A DNA stretch of 64,000 bases from Shouchella patagoniensis (GTDB lineage Bacteria; Bacillota; Bacilli; Bacillales; Bacillaceae_D). The stretch lies in contig NZ_KV917377.1 of the NCBI RefSeq assembly GCF_002019705.1, positions 3,222,565 through 3,286,564 on the forward strand, read 5' to 3'. Below, piece by piece: positions 1 to 8,580 of the stretch; position 1 is the first letter of the stretch; each line of letters starts with the position of its first letter. The position numbers and the translations under genes are program-made. Below the pieces are notes generated by a model. It was not told where the DNA came from. It ran no database searches and saw only the letters and a list, made by a program, of their open reading frames with translations.

Positions 1-1
1 A

Positions 2-538
2 CTTGGTTCAGCAGTTGCTCTTGAAGAAGTGAATCGTGCTTTGTTAACGGAAGCTAGTTTAAACAAAGATCATTCCTTGTTTTCGTCCAAAACGAGCGTA
101 TCTGCTGGGCAGGAACAAGTCGCAGCTCGCATTATTGTTATGGGGAACTCAACAGAATCCGTTAGCGATTTGAAGATAGGTGCAGGTGTAATGGCGGATG
201 CTCTCGATTTGATTGGTCTCCAAGGCGCATTTAATGATATTGGGATACAGGTAGATGGGTTTTTGACGCCAAACCAGAAGGAACAAATTGTACAAGTTTT
301 TGTTAATGCAGGAGCAGATGCATTGCCTGATGTGCGCGGAAAGCGCCATACAATGCATACTGATGCATTGAGCATGCATGCGGGGATTTTGGCAAAGGCT
401 GTTGCAAATGCGGTTGTTGGAAGCTATGTCGGCGAAACGAGGATTTTATGTTCTGCTGGTTCGGAGCACCAGGGACCTCAAGGTGCAAATCTCGTTGCGC
501 CGATTTTACGTGTGGAAGGAAGGGTGCTTAATGATTAA
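2..538 (+). CDS. Ring-opening amidohydrolase (cyanuric acid amidohydrolase/barbiturase family), C-terminal part
   Basis: The gene enters the window already open; the frame beginning at base 2 has no start consistent with a full protein, so the N-terminal domain lies outside. The visible 178 codons fit the last two of the three repeated domains of this family, which opens cyanuric acid or barbiturate rings using Lys-Ser pairs. Two Ser-containing motifs are visible, SAGQE early and SAGSEHQGPQGAN near the end, plus a Lys-bearing RGKRHTMHTD segment. The stop overlaps the start of the next gene by 8 bases, so translation is probably coupled. Family membership is well supported by the C-terminal SEHQGP motif; which ring is the substrate cannot be told from sequence, and the neighbours fit either a triazine or an oxidised pyrimidine. 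Confidence 0.82.
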   Translation, partial: LGSAVALEEVNRALLTEASLNKDHSLFSSKTSVSAGQEQVAARIIVMGNSTESVSDLKIGAGVMADALDLIGLQGAFNDIGIQVDGFLTPNQKEQIVQVFVNAGADALPDVRGKRHTMHTDALSMHAGILAKAVANAVVGSYVGETRILCSAGSEHQGPQGANLVAPILRVEGRVLND

Positions 539-1523
539 AAATGGTTGGAAAAATTACCACGCCCATATTGACAAAGGCTTCCTAATCCCACCATATAGCT
601 ACAAAGACGCTCCAGCACCCAAGCGGGCTGAGTGGACAAGGGAAGCAAAAGTGGTAATGTCCAAAAATGAAATTAAGCTTGCCGCAAACCTGGCTCTTGA
701 AAAAATGGTTGGTTACGGAACGACTTATGTCCGAACCCACGTTGACGTTGATCCCCTATTTGAATTACGAGCAGTTGAAGCACTGCTTGAGGTGCAAGAA
801 GAGTGGTCCGGACGGTTGGTGCTTGATCTCATCGTCTTTAACCAGGAAGGCTTTGACCGATTCCCGGAAACAGAAGTTCTGCTAGCAGAGGCGCTGAGTA
901 TGGGAGTGAACGGAATCGGCGGCCATACGAGTATGGATCAAAGCGGTCAAGCACATATCGATAAAATCTTTGCCCTTGCTGAGAAAGCAGATGTTGATTG
1001 GATTGAGTTTCATACCGATGAAACCGGGCGAACTGATGATTTTCATTTGCCGTATTTGGCTAAGGTGGCGATAGAAAAAGGCTGGAAGCAAAAAGTAACC
1101 GCGATTCATTGCTGTTCACTTGCAACGGTGGATGACGACGTAGCAAAGAAAACAATTGAAGCTGTCGTAGAATCGGGAATGACGGTAACGGCTTGCCCAA
1201 CGGCGATCGCAACACGCTCGTTAACGCGGGTGAAAGAACTAGCCAAGGCAGGGGTGCCGTTGCAAGTAGGATCAGACAATATGCGTGATTATTTTAATCC
1301 TCTCGGAAGTGGAAATATGCTCCAATATGGCCAGCTGCTTGCGTATGTACAACGGTTCTATGAACGTCCAGAAATGGAACAAGTGCTTTCTTGGCTTGCA
1401 GCAGAGCCGCCAAATAAGCGAGTGCAAGCCGCAATTGAAAACCTAGAAGTGGAGCTGTCTTATCAAGTAGAATCAGCGATCGAATTGCTTGCGGAAACCC
1501 CAACTATAAACAAACGGCAATGA
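531..1523 (+). CDS. Cytosine deaminase-like metal-dependent amidohydrolase
   Basis: This 330-residue amidohydrolase-superfamily protein carries the metal and catalytic set of cytosine deaminases: HAH at residues 10-12, HTDE with H161 and E164, H193 in AIHCC, and D249 in GSDN followed by a typical DYFNPLG stretch. Family members remove an amino group from cytosine, isoguanine, creatinine or triazines. The reading frame is open further upstream, but ATG at 531 has a good GGAAGG site and fits the family start. Here it may deaminate an amino-substituted ring before the upstream ring-opening enzyme acts; that role is inferred from context. It could equally hydrolyse a linear ureide. Confidence 0.82.
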   Translation: MIKNGWKNYHAHIDKGFLIPPYSYKDAPAPKRAEWTREAKVVMSKNEIKLAANLALEKMVGYGTTYVRTHVDVDPLFELRAVEALLEVQEEWSGRLVLDLIVFNQEGFDRFPETEVLLAEALSMGVNGIGGHTSMDQSGQAHIDKIFALAEKADVDWIEFHTDETGRTDDFHLPYLAKVAIEKGWKQKVTAIHCCSLATVDDDVAKKTIEAVVESGMTVTACPTAIATRSLTRVKELAKAGVPLQVGSDNMRDYFNPLGSGNMLQYGQLLAYVQRFYERPEMEQVLSWLAAEPPNKRVQAAIENLEVELSYQVESAIELLAETPTINKRQ

Positions 1524-1551
1524 ACCTATTTTCATGAGAGGCGGGATCAAG

Positions 1552-2379
1552 ATGCAATCAAAGAGCGAGACGACCACGCTTAATCAAACAGGCCAAAAAC
1601 CAATGAAAAAAAAGCACCTTCCCCAGTCATTATGGGCTGTCCTAACATTGATCAGCTTTTTCCTTCTCTGGCATGCGGCGACTGTTTTGTTTGGGATACC
1701 ACGGTATCTGTTGCCATCTCCAGCGGAAATCTTTTTAAGGATGGTGACAGACTTCAATGTTCTCCTGTCTCATTCCCTGACAACCATCACAGAAGTGGCA
1801 CTTGGATTTGCCCTTAGCTTGTTTATTGGCATTCCTCTTGCAATATCGATTATCTATTCAAGGTACTTAGCAAATTCACTTTATCCAATCCTTATTGGTA
1901 TCCAATGCATTCCGATGGTATCGATTGCACCAATTCTAGTCATCTGGTTTGGATATGGATTAACCACAAAAGTGTTGCTTGCTTGTCTTATTTCGTTTTT
2001 TCCAATTGTCATCAATGCGGTTGTCGGTTTTCGTTCATTGGATAAGGATATGCATGACCTCGGTCGTTCGATCGGGATTTCTGAATGGAAGAACTTCTTC
2101 TATTTGCGCTTACCCCATGCGCTCCCACATTTGTTTGGTGGGGTAAAAGTAGGTGTGACACTTGCTGTCGTTGGGGCGATTGTTGGCGAATTTGTTGCTT
2201 CCGAACAAGGGCTAGGTTATTTGCAGCTTACGGCAAATGCCCGTCTTGATACACCGCTCGTTTTTGCGACATTGTTTACGCTTGCGATTATTGGTATGTT
2301 GCTGTTTGCAACCGTCCATTTGACTGAGAAACTTGTAATGCCTTGGTATAACGCAAATAAAGCGCAAGGAGGTAAGTGA
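1552..2379 (+). CDS. ABC transporter permease, NitT/TauT (SsuC-like) type
   Basis: A 275-residue inner-membrane protein with about six hydrophobic segments and the binding-protein-dependent permease signature near DLGRSIGISEWKNFF, followed by a Pro-containing cytoplasmic loop that docks on the ATPase. In-frame ATG codons exist at 1534 and 1552; the AGGCGGG site at about 1538-1544 selects 1552. It lies between the deaminase-like gene and the ATPase gene with almost no spacing. The NitT/TauT group imports nitrate, taurine, sulfonates, thiamine precursors and pyrimidine-like compounds. In this operon the cargo is probably the ring compound that the neighbouring hydrolases degrade (inference). 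Confidence 0.9.
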   Translation: MQSKSETTTLNQTGQKPMKKKHLPQSLWAVLTLISFFLLWHAATVLFGIPRYLLPSPAEIFLRMVTDFNVLLSHSLTTITEVALGFALSLFIGIPLAISIIYSRYLANSLYPILIGIQCIPMVSIAPILVIWFGYGLTTKVLLACLISFFPIVINAVVGFRSLDKDMHDLGRSIGISEWKNFFYLRLPHALPHLFGGVKVGVTLAVVGAIVGEFVASEQGLGYLQLTANARLDTPLVFATLFTLAIIGMLLFATVHLTEKLVMPWYNANKAQGGK

Positions 2380-2380
2380 G

Positions 2381-3163
2381 ATGTCAACTAAATTAGAACT
2401 TAATAACATAGGAAAAATCTTCACAACAAAAACAGGGGATGTCCAAGCGTTAAAAAATATCTATATGTCAATTGAGGCTGGCGAATTTATCTCGATTGTA
2501 GGACCAAGTGGATGTGGGAAAAGTACGATTATGCGCATCATTGCTGGCCTTGACCAACCTTCAAGCGGCGAAATTAAGCAGAATGAAGAGTCTTTATCAG
2601 CGATTACAAATGGGTTGGCGGTTGTCTTTCAAAAAGATGTGCTGCTTGCATGGCGTTCCGTACTAGAAAATGTTTTATTTCCCCTTGAGGTGAAATTTGG
2701 ACGAAAGCACAAGCAAAAAAATAGGGTGAAAGCAATAGAGCTCTTAGAATCAGTTGGGTTGGAAGGGTTCTCTGATAAATATCCGCATGAGTTATCTGGC
2801 GGGATGAAGCAGCGTGTTTCCATTTGTCGGGCATTAATTCAAGATCCAAAATTATTATTAATGGATGAACCTTTTGGAGCCCTTGATGCCTTAACGAGGG
2901 AACAGATGATGTATGATTTGTTGAAGCTATCGGACAAGTTTGGTTTTACAACAGTGTTTATTACACACAGCATTGAAGAGGCTGTTTTTTTATCGGATAA
3001 AGTAGTAGTCATGTCGGGGCGCCCTGGGACAATCTTACGAGACATTTCCATGAAGCTAGTTCGACCGCGTACAAGCGAAACACGTTCAGAACTGGCGTTT
3101 CATAAACATGTAAAGGAAATACGAGCCATTTTTAAATCCCAAGGGATCTTAGCTGAAGCGTAA
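2381..3163 (+). CDS. ABC transporter ATP-binding protein, SsuB/TauB type
   Basis: A 260-residue ATPase with all expected motifs: Walker A GPSGCGKST at residues 41-49, Q-loop in VVFQKDVLLAW near 83, signature LSGGMKQR at 138-145, Walker B LLLMDEP at 158-164 and the H-loop in ITHSIEEAV. The Q-loop followed by LLAW is typical of the NitT/TauT ATPases. It starts one base after the permease stop, so the two are surely co-translated, and is followed by the binding lipoprotein. It powers import of the operon's substrate. Confidence 0.93.
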   Translation: MSTKLELNNIGKIFTTKTGDVQALKNIYMSIEAGEFISIVGPSGCGKSTIMRIIAGLDQPSSGEIKQNEESLSAITNGLAVVFQKDVLLAWRSVLENVLFPLEVKFGRKHKQKNRVKAIELLESVGLEGFSDKYPHELSGGMKQRVSICRALIQDPKLLLMDEPFGALDALTREQMMYDLLKLSDKFGFTTVFITHSIEEAVFLSDKVVVMSGRPGTILRDISMKLVRPRTSETRSELAFHKHVKEIRAIFKSQGILAEA

Positions 3164-3186
3164 CTTAATACAAAGGAGCTTAATTA

Positions 3187-4239
3187 ATGTTAATGAGACA
3201 TTTTAGATCATTTTACGTTGCTTTCTTTTCGCTCATAGCTTTGGCTGCGTGTAACACTGACTCAGGCGGAGATGACAATGCCCCTACTGTTGATGGAGCA
3301 ACGGGCGAGATTGGTGAACCAGAAGTGGAAGATGTGACACTCCGGCTCAATTGGCGGTTTAAAGGTGAATTTGTCCCTTTTTTCATTGCGCAAGAAAAAG
3401 GATTTTTTGCCGATTATGGACTTAATGTCGAGGTACTTGAAGGGAATGGTTCAACAAACACGATGCAAACGGTCGCCCAAGGGCAAGATGATTTTGGGAT
3501 CACATCAACCGTCGAACCAACTCAAGGCGTTGGAGAAGGAATGCCCATCACAATGGTTGCTTCTTATATGAACCGCTCGCCGATTATGATTGCGTCCCAC
3601 TCAGATACTCCAGTCGAAGAGCCAAAGGATTTAGAAGGAAAATCGATTGCTATGGCGATTGCTTCTACATTTACAAATGTGTTTCCTCATTTTTTAGAGA
3701 CAAATGGGGTGGATGGTTCTTTCGTTGAATCAGTCCAGGTTGAAGCATCGGCTCGGAATGGCTTGTTTTTAAATGAAGAAGTGGATGCGGTAGCGATTTT
3801 TTCTACAAATGAATACCCCATTTTTGAGAAGGAATTAGGGGTGGAATTGACTCCCCTTTACTTAGCAGATTATGGGTTTGATTTGGCTGGATTAACTGTA
3901 ATAGGAAATGACCGCTTTTTAAACGAGAACCCAAACACAACTGCCCGTTTTCTTGCCGCTATTGATGAAGCGTTTGAATACACACTTGCAAACAAAGAAG
4001 AAGCCGTGGAGCTTTCCGCGAAATTATTTCCGGATGCGGTTGATAAAGAAGTAACGCTTATGCAGCTAGGGCTGCTTGAAGAGATCACATTGTTTGATGG
4101 TGTTCCTTATGGGTGGATGACGGAGGAAAACATTGAAGACACACTCGATATTCTAGAAGTTAGTGATTTAATCGGGGAACAGCATGAACTGGATACCTAT
4201 TTCACGAATGCATTTTTAGAGGGGGCTGCTCATGAGTGA
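3187..4239 (+). CDS. ABC transporter substrate-binding lipoprotein, NMT1/THI5-like
   Basis: A 350-residue secreted binding protein. The N-terminus is a lipoprotein signal ending LIALAAC with Cys22, followed by an acidic linker. The mature part begins with VTLRLNWRFKGEFVPFFIAQEKGFF, given here only as its family hallmark LNW and the FxxAQxKGFF pattern, seen in pyrimidine-, hydroxymethylpyrimidine- and riboflavin-binding proteins of the NMT1/THI5 group. That group often binds pyrimidine-like heterocycles, which agrees with the ring-opening and deaminase-like enzymes in the operon. Start at 3187 follows an AAAGGAGC site 8 bases upstream; ATG at 3193 is possible. The stop overlaps the next gene by 8 bases. 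Confidence 0.88.
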   Translation: MLMRHFRSFYVAFFSLIALAACNTDSGGDDNAPTVDGATGEIGEPEVEDVTLRLNWRFKGEFVPFFIAQEKGFFADYGLNVEVLEGNGSTNTMQTVAQGQDDFGITSTVEPTQGVGEGMPITMVASYMNRSPIMIASHSDTPVEEPKDLEGKSIAMAIASTFTNVFPHFLETNGVDGSFVESVQVEASARNGLFLNEEVDAVAIFSTNEYPIFEKELGVELTPLYLADYGFDLAGLTVIGNDRFLNENPNTTARFLAAIDEAFEYTLANKEEAVELSAKLFPDAVDKEVTLMQLGLLEEITLFDGVPYGWMTEENIEDTLDILEVSDLIGEQHELDTYFTNAFLEGAAHE

Positions 4240-4873
4240 GTCTTATAAAGTGCATTCCCTTGTTACAGAGAAAAAGTCAGCCTTGCTTGTCGTTGATATG
4301 CAAAATGATTTCGTTCATGGAGACGGTATGTTTGCCCATGATGGCTACGATGTTTCGAATTACCAACGGTTAGAGCCAACAATTTACGGCATGATTGAAA
4401 CGGCAAGGGAGCACGGCATACCGGTTGTGTTTGTATCAATGGCCCATAACGAAAGCAATGATGGAAGCGGAGCATGGCGCAAACGGCGACTAGCGAAGGG
4501 CCACCCCAATAGTTGCCGAGAAGGTACTTGGGGAGCACAGCAGTATGGACGCTTGAGCCCTCTCTCTCATGAAGCGCTCATAAAAAAACATCGCTACAGT
4601 GGTTTTATTGGCACCGATTTGGATGGGAGGTTAAAGCAATTGCAAATCGAAACCTTGGTCCTAGTTGGAATCAACACAAACACGTGTATAGAATCAACAG
4701 CGCGGGATGCGCACCAGCTTGATTATCACGTTGTGCTTGTCAATGAAGCAACAACGGCTGCATATGAAGATGCAATTACGCCTTCGCTTACCAATATAGA
4801 GCGCCATTTTGGTATCGTTGTTGAGCATAATGAATGGCAAGCCGCGATCACAGGACAAACACAAGTCAGTTAA
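4232..4873 (+). CDS. Isochorismatase-fold cysteine amidohydrolase (RutB/biuret hydrolase-like)
   Basis: A 213-residue cysteine hydrolase with the catalytic triad of the family: D22 in VVDMQNDF, K119 before RYSGF, and C152 in INTNTCIESTARDA. The KxRYSGF and TNxCxESTxRD patterns are close to RutB (peroxyureidoacrylate amidohydrolase) and N-carbamoyl-amino-acid amidases. Relatives also include biuret hydrolase. In an operon with a cyanurate/barbiturate-type ring opener, a ureide such as biuret or ureidomalonate is a reasonable substrate, but sequence alone does not decide. The start overlaps the lipoprotein gene stop. Confidence 0.85.
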   Translation: MSESYKVHSLVTEKKSALLVVDMQNDFVHGDGMFAHDGYDVSNYQRLEPTIYGMIETAREHGIPVVFVSMAHNESNDGSGAWRKRRLAKGHPNSCREGTWGAQQYGRLSPLSHEALIKKHRYSGFIGTDLDGRLKQLQIETLVLVGINTNTCIESTARDAHQLDYHVVLVNEATTAAYEDAITPSLTNIERHFGIVVEHNEWQAAITGQTQVS

Positions 4874-4888
4874 AGGGGAGGGGGTGCC

Positions 4889-6502
4889 ATGGATCATTTT
4901 AATAAACGCGGACTTACCGTTAAACGATTGCTCGAACTCGACCCGTTAACCGGCGCCGTCTTAGTAGCTGGTGAGTCGCGGAAGGAAAATGTTGTTTCCC
5001 GAGTCAATATTATGGGTTCTCCGGAGATCGTCAATTTTGTCAGACCACAAGAGTTCATTATGACAACAGGATATCTGTTTCAAGACCGGAAAGAGCAGTT
5101 TGGCGAACTGATTGAGGCGCTTGATAGGCGAGGCGTCTCTGGGATTGGTATTAAAGTCCAACGCTTTATTGAATCGATTCCGGATAGCTTGCTTGAAAAA
5201 GCGAGAGAACTCCATTTCCCCGTCGTAGAGATTCGTCCTCACACCATTTTTTCTGATGTGATCAGGGTGGCAATGGAAGAAGTGTTTTATCAGGAATCCG
5301 AACATTTAATTACACTTTATAATCGGGTCCAGCAGTTTATGAATGTGCTCGGAAAAGGAAAACCGCTTCAAGATGTGGTCTATCAACTCGAACAGATTAT
5401 TGGCAATCCAATTTTGCTGCAAGATTTGGAGGGGACAGTAACAGCACCTTTGCTCGAGGATGTGCTTGAAGCGGGGGAATTGTTTGAAGCGAAAAATGGA
5501 TTAGAATCAAAAGCGGGTACCGGCGTCAGTATGATTGCAATGCGGTCTGAACAATTTCGCTGTTACTCGATTCCACTCGCAGTAGAAGGGTTCGTTGATT
5601 ATGTGCCTTTTATTGCGTGTGTCGAGACGAATTATGAGCTAACAGAAGTGGACTGTTTGACCCTCGATAAAATGAGCGCCATGCTCGGAATTGAGCTGAC
5701 AAACGACCTTGCTCGAAAAAAGATTGAGAAGAAATATTTAAACCAGTTTGTAAAGGACTTACTCATTGGCGACATTGTATCAAAAAGCGACATCAATATT
5801 CGAGCAAGTTCTTTCGATTTGGATTTTGAACAGAAATGGTTCCGTGTCGTCCTCCTCGATGTGGATTCAGATGTGTTTTTTAATCATACGGAGTTCTCGT
5901 ACTTATTAAAGTCGATTGAAAGGGCGACAAAAGGCCAGTTGCTTGGGACGAGCCTTGATGAATCTCTTGCTTTTTTGATCGTTGAAGATTCAAAAGAACG
6001 GGCGGAGCAAGCGGCGCAAACAATAAAAAAAGAAGTCGCTCGCCAAGTGAAGCGATTTGGTTTGGAAATCGATTTTATGCTTTATGCAGGTCAAGCTGTT
6101 CAGGCTATTAGTGATATATCAAAAAGCTATCAAAAATCGCGTCAAGTGAAACAGATTTCAAGTCGTTTCAGGATAGACAACCATATGCTCTCGTTCGAAA
6201 ACCTCCATTTATACCGATTGCTCTATTTTTTGCCACAACATAGCGGGGTAGACGACTACGTCCAAGACGTGCTCGGATCACTAGAAGCAGACGGAAAAAA
6301 AGGGGCAGTCTATATCGAAACGCTGGAAACGTATTTCCAAGCCAATAAAAACATACGTGCCACAGCAGAGCAGCTTTATACCCATTACAATACGATTGTG
6401 TATCGACTAGACAAGATCGCATCCTTGTTGAAGATCGACTTGGATCATCCAGACAGTAGTCTTGAATTGCAAGTTGCACTAAAACTAAGGCATATTCGAT
6501 GA
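4889..6502 (+). CDS. PucR family transcriptional regulator
   Basis: A 537-residue regulator with an N-terminal PucR-like sensor region (about residues 8-125, containing the FVRPQEFIMTTGY stretch), a middle region, and a C-terminal PucR-type helix-turn-helix around residues 470-530 in which ETYFQANKNIRATAEQLYTH-type sequence and the NTIVYRL recognition segment are visible. PucR proteins switch on purine or ureide catabolism genes when nitrogen compounds are present. It has a very strong GGGGAGGGGG site and sits inside the operon, between the cysteine hydrolase and the amidase, so it probably controls its own operon. Confidence 0.9.
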   Translation: MDHFNKRGLTVKRLLELDPLTGAVLVAGESRKENVVSRVNIMGSPEIVNFVRPQEFIMTTGYLFQDRKEQFGELIEALDRRGVSGIGIKVQRFIESIPDSLLEKARELHFPVVEIRPHTIFSDVIRVAMEEVFYQESEHLITLYNRVQQFMNVLGKGKPLQDVVYQLEQIIGNPILLQDLEGTVTAPLLEDVLEAGELFEAKNGLESKAGTGVSMIAMRSEQFRCYSIPLAVEGFVDYVPFIACVETNYELTEVDCLTLDKMSAMLGIELTNDLARKKIEKKYLNQFVKDLLIGDIVSKSDINIRASSFDLDFEQKWFRVVLLDVDSDVFFNHTEFSYLLKSIERATKGQLLGTSLDESLAFLIVEDSKERAEQAAQTIKKEVARQVKRFGLEIDFMLYAGQAVQAISDISKSYQKSRQVKQISSRFRIDNHMLSFENLHLYRLLYFLPQHSGVDDYVQDVLGSLEADGKKGAVYIETLETYFQANKNIRATAEQLYTHYNTIVYRLDKIASLLKIDLDHPDSSLELQVALKLRHIR

Positions 6503-6517
6503 ATAAGGAGGCAGACT

Positions 6518-7693
6518 ATGAGCCAGTCACGTGCGTTTATAACCGAAGGATGGAAGGTTCAAGAAACGAATGAAGGTTGCTTAAATGAGCTTTCGTTTGC
6601 GGTGAAAGATGTGTTTGCCATAAAAGGACATACGGCAAGTGCAGGGAATCCAGATTGGCTAGCGACTCACGATCCAGCTACAAACTATGCCACGGCGATC
6701 AAACGATTGTTAAAGAGGGGCGCTACACTTGTTGGAACGACGGTGACTGATGAACTCATGTTTAGTTTAAACGGAGAAAATGTGCACTATGGAACACCGG
6801 AAAACCCAAATGCGGTCGGAAGGATCCCAGGTGGTTCATCAAGTGGCTCCGCTGCCGCAGTTGCCGCGGGTGTTGTTGATTTCGCCATTGGCACGGATAC
6901 AGCAGGATCGATCCGCATCCCGGCCAGTTACTGCGGTGTGTATGGATTCCGTCCAACTCATGGTGCTGTATCAACAGAAGGGGTTATTCCTCTTGCTGCT
7001 CGTTTTGATACAGTCGGCTGGATGGCGCGGTCGGCCTCTGTTCTCAAAAAAGTGGGTGAAGCGTTATTTGAAAAAGACCAAACACAGGCTAGGTTTAAGA
7101 CGATCTATGTGCCAGAAGATGCTCTTGCCCTCGTATCAGAAGAGGTAGCAGCTAGGTTTGAGCGTGAACTTCAAGCGGTCTCAGGAAGTTTGAACATTGA
7201 ATACATGAAGCTAAGTGAGGATGGCCTTGCAACATTTATGAACACGTTTCGTGGTTTGCAAGGTTATCAAATTTGGCAAACTCATAAAGACTGGATCATA
7301 GACGTGCAGCCAACCTTTGCACCTGATATTGCCGCGCGCTTTAATTGGACGAGTACCATTCCGGCAGAAGGGCAGGAAAAAGCGGTACGTCAAAAAAAAG
7401 TGCTAAGAAAGCAAGTTGAAATGCTCCTTGGCAAGCACGGGCTACTCGCATTCCCCACATCGCCGAATGTTGCGCCACTTCTTAACACGGGTCCAGAGAA
7501 ATTAGAAAACCATCGCACAAACACATTTAAACTGACGGCGATAAGCGGGTTGTCGGAAATGCCGCAAGCAACAATGCCCCTGTTAGAAGTTGAAGGGTTA
7601 CCGGTTGGGTTCTCTCTCTTGGCCGGCAGAAACATGGATGCTCAGCTTTTGTCATACATCAATGAATTAGAGACAGCGGGGGTAGCTAAATGA
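6518..7693 (+). CDS. Amidase signature family hydrolase
   Basis: A 391-residue amidase with the Ser-cisSer-Lys triad: K30 in AVKDVF, S107 in GGSSSGS and nucleophile S131 in GTDTAGSIR. It is shorter than the roughly 450-600 residues of AtzE- and AtzF-type enzymes and lacks the second domain of allophanate hydrolase, so it is not an ordinary AtzF. It likely cuts a C-N bond in a linear intermediate released by the ring-opening step, such as a carboxybiuret- or ureido-acid-like compound (inference). It has an AAGGAGG site and its stop overlaps the next start (ATGA). Confidence 0.85.
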   Translation: MSQSRAFITEGWKVQETNEGCLNELSFAVKDVFAIKGHTASAGNPDWLATHDPATNYATAIKRLLKRGATLVGTTVTDELMFSLNGENVHYGTPENPNAVGRIPGGSSSGSAAAVAAGVVDFAIGTDTAGSIRIPASYCGVYGFRPTHGAVSTEGVIPLAARFDTVGWMARSASVLKKVGEALFEKDQTQARFKTIYVPEDALALVSEEVAARFERELQAVSGSLNIEYMKLSEDGLATFMNTFRGLQGYQIWQTHKDWIIDVQPTFAPDIAARFNWTSTIPAEGQEKAVRQKKVLRKQVEMLLGKHGLLAFPTSPNVAPLLNTGPEKLENHRTNTFKLTAISGLSEMPQATMPLLEVEGLPVGFSLLAGRNMDAQLLSYINELETAGVAK

Positions 7694-8580
7694 AACTCGG
7701 AACAGTAAAACAAAACAACGAGGAAATTGCTGCGATCTTAGCAGGGAACAAGCTAATCCCATTAAGAGAATTCAATGAACAGTTTGACTACAAATGGGAA
7801 GAGACGGTTTTTGACTTACTTCAAAGCGGAAAATTTGAACAACTAAAGACCTGGTATGATGACGAAGGGAAAGAGTTATTAGTAAAAGAGGCAGGTGTGG
7901 CAGGAGAAGCTGAGCTCGCACCGCTTTACCGCAACCCAAGGAAAATCTGGGGAATCGGTCTTAACTATACGAATAGCAAAGAGGAGAAAGCGGAGGCACC
8001 ATACACTGATCCGGTAAGCTTTATGAAGCCAGACACGAGTTTAATCGGAGAAGGGGATCAGATCAACATTCCACAAGGTTCAACTCAAACTACGGCAGAA
8101 GCAGAGCTGGCCATTATTATTGGCAAAACATGTGATCATGTGGAAGAATCAGAAGCAATGAATTATGTCGCCGGGTTTACGACTGCTCTTGATATGACTG
8201 AGGCCTCGATTCACGAAGCGAATTTGCGTTATTTAACGCGGGCAAAGAGTTTTAATACATTCTTTAGTTTTGGTTCCTATCTGTTTACGCCTGACGAATT
8301 TACCTCTCTTGAAAAAATAACGGTCTCAACGTACCAAAATGGCAAAATGAAACATACAAACTGCATTGAAAATATGCGTTACTCTTTGCCTTACATCGTC
8401 TCCTTCCACTCAAAGGTCATGACACTTTTGCCTGGTGACGTTCTTTTAACAGGTACGCCGGGAGCGGTCGTTATTCACAAAGGTGACAAGGTGGAATGTA
8501 TGATTAGCGGAATGCCTAGGCTTGCGAACGAAGTAGCGGATGTGGTTTCACGATGTGACACACCTAGTTCATCTCGTTAG
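7690..8580 (+). CDS. Fumarylacetoacetate hydrolase (FAH) fold protein
   Basis: A 296-residue protein with an N-terminal cap and a C-terminal FAH domain from about residue 90. The metal site is visible as the Glu pair in TTAEAELAIIIG and the following LDMTEAS, and the fold's late GDVLLTGTPG motif is present. FAH-fold enzymes cut or decarboxylate 1,3-dicarbonyl or 2-keto acids. The helix that usually reads NDxSARD is LDMTEASIHE here, an unusual variant. Start ATG overlaps the amidase stop, so it belongs to the same operon; its place in a ureide pathway is unexplained and may deal with the carbon skeleton left after amide hydrolysis. No clear terminator follows directly. Confidence 0.82.
   Translation: MKLGTVKQNNEEIAAILAGNKLIPLREFNEQFDYKWEETVFDLLQSGKFEQLKTWYDDEGKELLVKEAGVAGEAELAPLYRNPRKIWGIGLNYTNSKEEKAEAPYTDPVSFMKPDTSLIGEGDQINIPQGSTQTTAEAELAIIIGKTCDHVEESEAMNYVAGFTTALDMTEASIHEANLRYLTRAKSFNTFFSFGSYLFTPDEFTSLEKITVSTYQNGKMKHTNCIENMRYSLPYIVSFHSKVMTLLPGDVLLTGTPGAVVIHKGDKVECMISGMPRLANEVADVVSRCDTPSSSR

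Noticed and set aside
70-488. Overlapping minus-strand open frames opposite the ring-opening amidohydrolase gene
   Set aside because: They lie opposite a frame with clear family motifs, have no ribosome sites and resemble no protein.
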